Assembly (NCBI GenBank): GCA_002395605.1
Contig: DGXO01000060.1
Coordinates: 59,565-75,111, forward strand
Origin: Bacteroidales bacterium UBA4230
GTDB lineage: Bacteria > Bacteroidota > Bacteroidia > Bacteroidales > UBA932
Length of the DNA: 15,547 nucleotides
Direction of reading: 5' to 3'
The notes beneath the pieces are model-generated. The model saw only the letters and a list, made by a program, of their open reading frames with translations. It searched no databases and was not told the origin of the DNA. Shown in pieces: positions 14,366-15,547 of this stretch (positions within the stretch are counted from its first letter, which is position 1; each line of letters opens with the position of its first letter). The position numbers and the translations under genes are program-made.

Positions 14366-15466
14366 TCAATACACTAACATCGGGCCGGTGCCAATACCAG
14401 TAGTCTGGGACCATTTGAAAGTGCCGTCGGCCGCAAAGCAAAGCACACGGCTGTCTCCGGTGAAGTTTGCATCGGAGATATAGAGGTCTCCACTGACGGG
14501 ATTCACGGTTATGCCGTAGGGATTTGACAACGCGAAAGCCTTTCCGTCTTCACCTTTCAGTTCAATCCTTGACACTGATGAATCCGCCGTATCAATGCAG
14601 GAGAGCCCATCATAAGAAATCATATATAGTTTATCCTTAGAAAGGGCCGGGAAACCTACTGAGGAAACCCTGACGGCCTCATATTCTCCATCAGCGGTAA
14701 CGCTTCCAAGACTTGCCGGAGTGGTGATGGCACTCCAGTCCGGGGTGTAGCAGTCATAGGTGGTGACCCACAGCTTTCCGCCAGCGCTGAAAAGACGGTT
14801 GAGGTTCTCTACCGGAAGTTCGATGTTACCGGCAACAGAGAATGAAGACAAGTCTATGACAGACAGGTAATTATCGTGCTCGGTCTGATACCCGCCGCTG
14901 TTTGCCACATACAGTTTGTCTCCAAGGACGGTAAGGCCTTCGGGCTGATAGCCAACCTCAACGGTTTTGGTTTCATATGTGGCCGGATCTATACGATATA
15001 CCTTGCCCTTGACTCCGTATACAGAGCCGTTAACTGCGGCCCCGTATGAGGTCACATAGGCGTAATTACCTTTCTTTATAATGTATCTTGGGCTGTCCAC
15101 ATCCAGTGTACGCTCCAGTTTTCCGGTAGCCGGATTGACTACAGATATGATATTGGATCCGTTCATGAGGACCCAAAGTTTGCCGCCTATTACGGCCATA
15201 TCGTTTCCGGTGTTTCCAAGGCCCTGCGTAATATCAGGATTTGCCGCGGCAAACCAGTTTGCGCTGAACTCTCCCGTGGAGAGATTTTTCACGTCCAGAG
15301 TGGACCCTCCAGGCCATGCTCCCTGATTGAGAATGAACAGAGAGCTGTTTTCACCTACTTCGATGTCGATGCCCGTGGGCAGGTTGCCCGAGGCGTTTTC
15401 CTTGCTACAACTCACGGCTATCGCCGCAAGGAGCACGCTGAAAACCAGCAGTGATTTGTATTTCAT
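14366..15466 (-). CDS. btuG: BtuG-like surface lipoprotein, YncE/DUF5074-type beta-propeller
   Basis: This 366-residue protein has a lipoprotein signal, MKYKSLLVFSVLLAAIAVSC, with C20 as the lipidated residue. The mature part looks like a seven-bladed beta-propeller of the DUF5074/YncE kind. Repeated blade-like segments include SLFILNQGAWPGG at 42-54, GNDMAVIGGKLWVLMNGSN at 87-105, QPEGLTVLGDKLYVANSGG at 174-192, AGGKLWVTTYD near 228-238 and NPYGITVNPVSGDLYISDA at 315-333. Bacteroides BtuG proteins share this plan; they are surface lipoproteins that bind cobalamin very tightly and hand it to BtuB. Here a BtuB-like receptor lies in convergent orientation directly next to it. The gene has its own -7 element at 15489-15496. 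Ligand-binding residues cannot be checked from sequence alone, and other DUF5074 proteins have unknown ligands, so the symbol is tentative. Confidence 0.78.
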   Translation of the reverse strand: MKYKSLLVFSVLLAAIAVSCSKENASGNLPTGIDIEVGENSSLFILNQGAWPGGSTLDVKNLSTGEFSANWFAAANPDITQGLGNTGNDMAVIGGKLWVLMNGSNIISVVNPATGKLERTLDVDSPRYIIKKGNYAYVTSYGAAVNGSVYGVKGKVYRIDPATYETKTVEVGYQPEGLTVLGDKLYVANSGGYQTEHDNYLSVIDLSSFSVAGNIELPVENLNRLFSAGGKLWVTTYDCYTPDWSAITTPASLGSVTADGEYEAVRVSSVGFPALSKDKLYMISYDGLSCIDTADSSVSRIELKGEDGKAFALSNPYGITVNPVSGDLYISDANFTGDSRVLCFAADGTFKWSQTTGIGTGPMLVY

Positions 15467-15488
15467 AGAACTTTTTTGGTTTGATGTG

Positions 15489-15496
15489 CAAATATA
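15489..15496 (-). promoter_or_regulatory. -7 element (TATATTTG) of the BtuG-like gene
   Basis: TATATTTG on the minus strand matches TAnnTTTG and lies 22 bases before the ATG at 15466. It leaves a leader of under 20 bases, too short for a riboswitch. The following bases resemble those after the TonB-domain lipoprotein -7 element. Confidence 0.65.
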
Positions 15497-15547
15497 GCGT
15501 TTTTCGGCTCACATCTGACGCTCCAGGTGCAAAATGGGGGTGTTTTT

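Noticed and set aside
14341..14370. Direct repeat CAATCAAT in the BtuB-BtuG junction
   Set aside because: It is eight bases of low-complexity AT-rich sequence and could easily arise by chance.

Overview
The window is a chromosomal segment from a mid-GC member of the Bacteroidota, most likely order Bacteroidales. Three things point there. The genes use TAnnTTTG-type -7 promoter elements and lack strong Shine-Dalgarno sites. The primary sigma factor is short (286 residues) and begins with the MRQLKITKSITNRES stretch typical of that phylum. The window also holds a TonB-dependent receptor and a BtuG-like beta-propeller lipoprotein. I cannot name a species. I see no tRNA, rRNA, CRISPR array or insertion sequence; the content is mostly core genome.

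Layout. (1) Positions 1-2029, minus strand: an N-acyl-D-amino-acid deacylase-type amidohydrolase followed by the 5' part of an FAD-linked D-lactate/glycolate-type oxidase that runs off the left edge. This oxidase N-terminus is an open frame with no stop before the edge. (2) Positions 2092-5004, plus strand: an operon of an MsbA-type ABC exporter, a CBM9-like domain protein and a VanZ-like membrane protein, each pair overlapping by ATGA. (3) Positions 5005-5120: a convergent junction with a bidirectional hairpin terminator. (4) Positions 5121-11290, minus strand: a housekeeping cluster transcribed dnaN, DEDDh exonuclease, degQ-type protease, rpoD, argS. A good -33/-7 promoter precedes dnaN and a 20-bp palindrome lies just before degQ. 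(5) Positions 11380-12027, minus strand: a lipoprotein with a TonB C-terminal domain and its own terminator. (6) Positions 12069-14256, plus strand: a small uncharacterised protein overlapping a BtuB-type TonB-dependent receptor. (7) Positions 14257-14365: a second convergent junction with a hairpin of the same family as the first. (8) Positions 14366-15466, minus strand: a BtuG-like surface lipoprotein with its promoter at the right edge.

How they may work together. The right-hand third (TonB-domain lipoprotein, small coupled protein, BtuB-like receptor, BtuG-like lipoprotein) looks like an outer-membrane corrinoid-type uptake module, although no cobalamin riboswitch is visible. The central cluster links the replication clamp, an exonuclease, envelope quality control, the housekeeping sigma factor and arginyl-tRNA synthetase.

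The most unusual signals are non-genic. The heptamer GGCCGAA occurs about 31 times on the two strands, through many different codon contexts. A conserved 22-base leader precedes both convergent hairpins, whose stems differ by compensatory changes.
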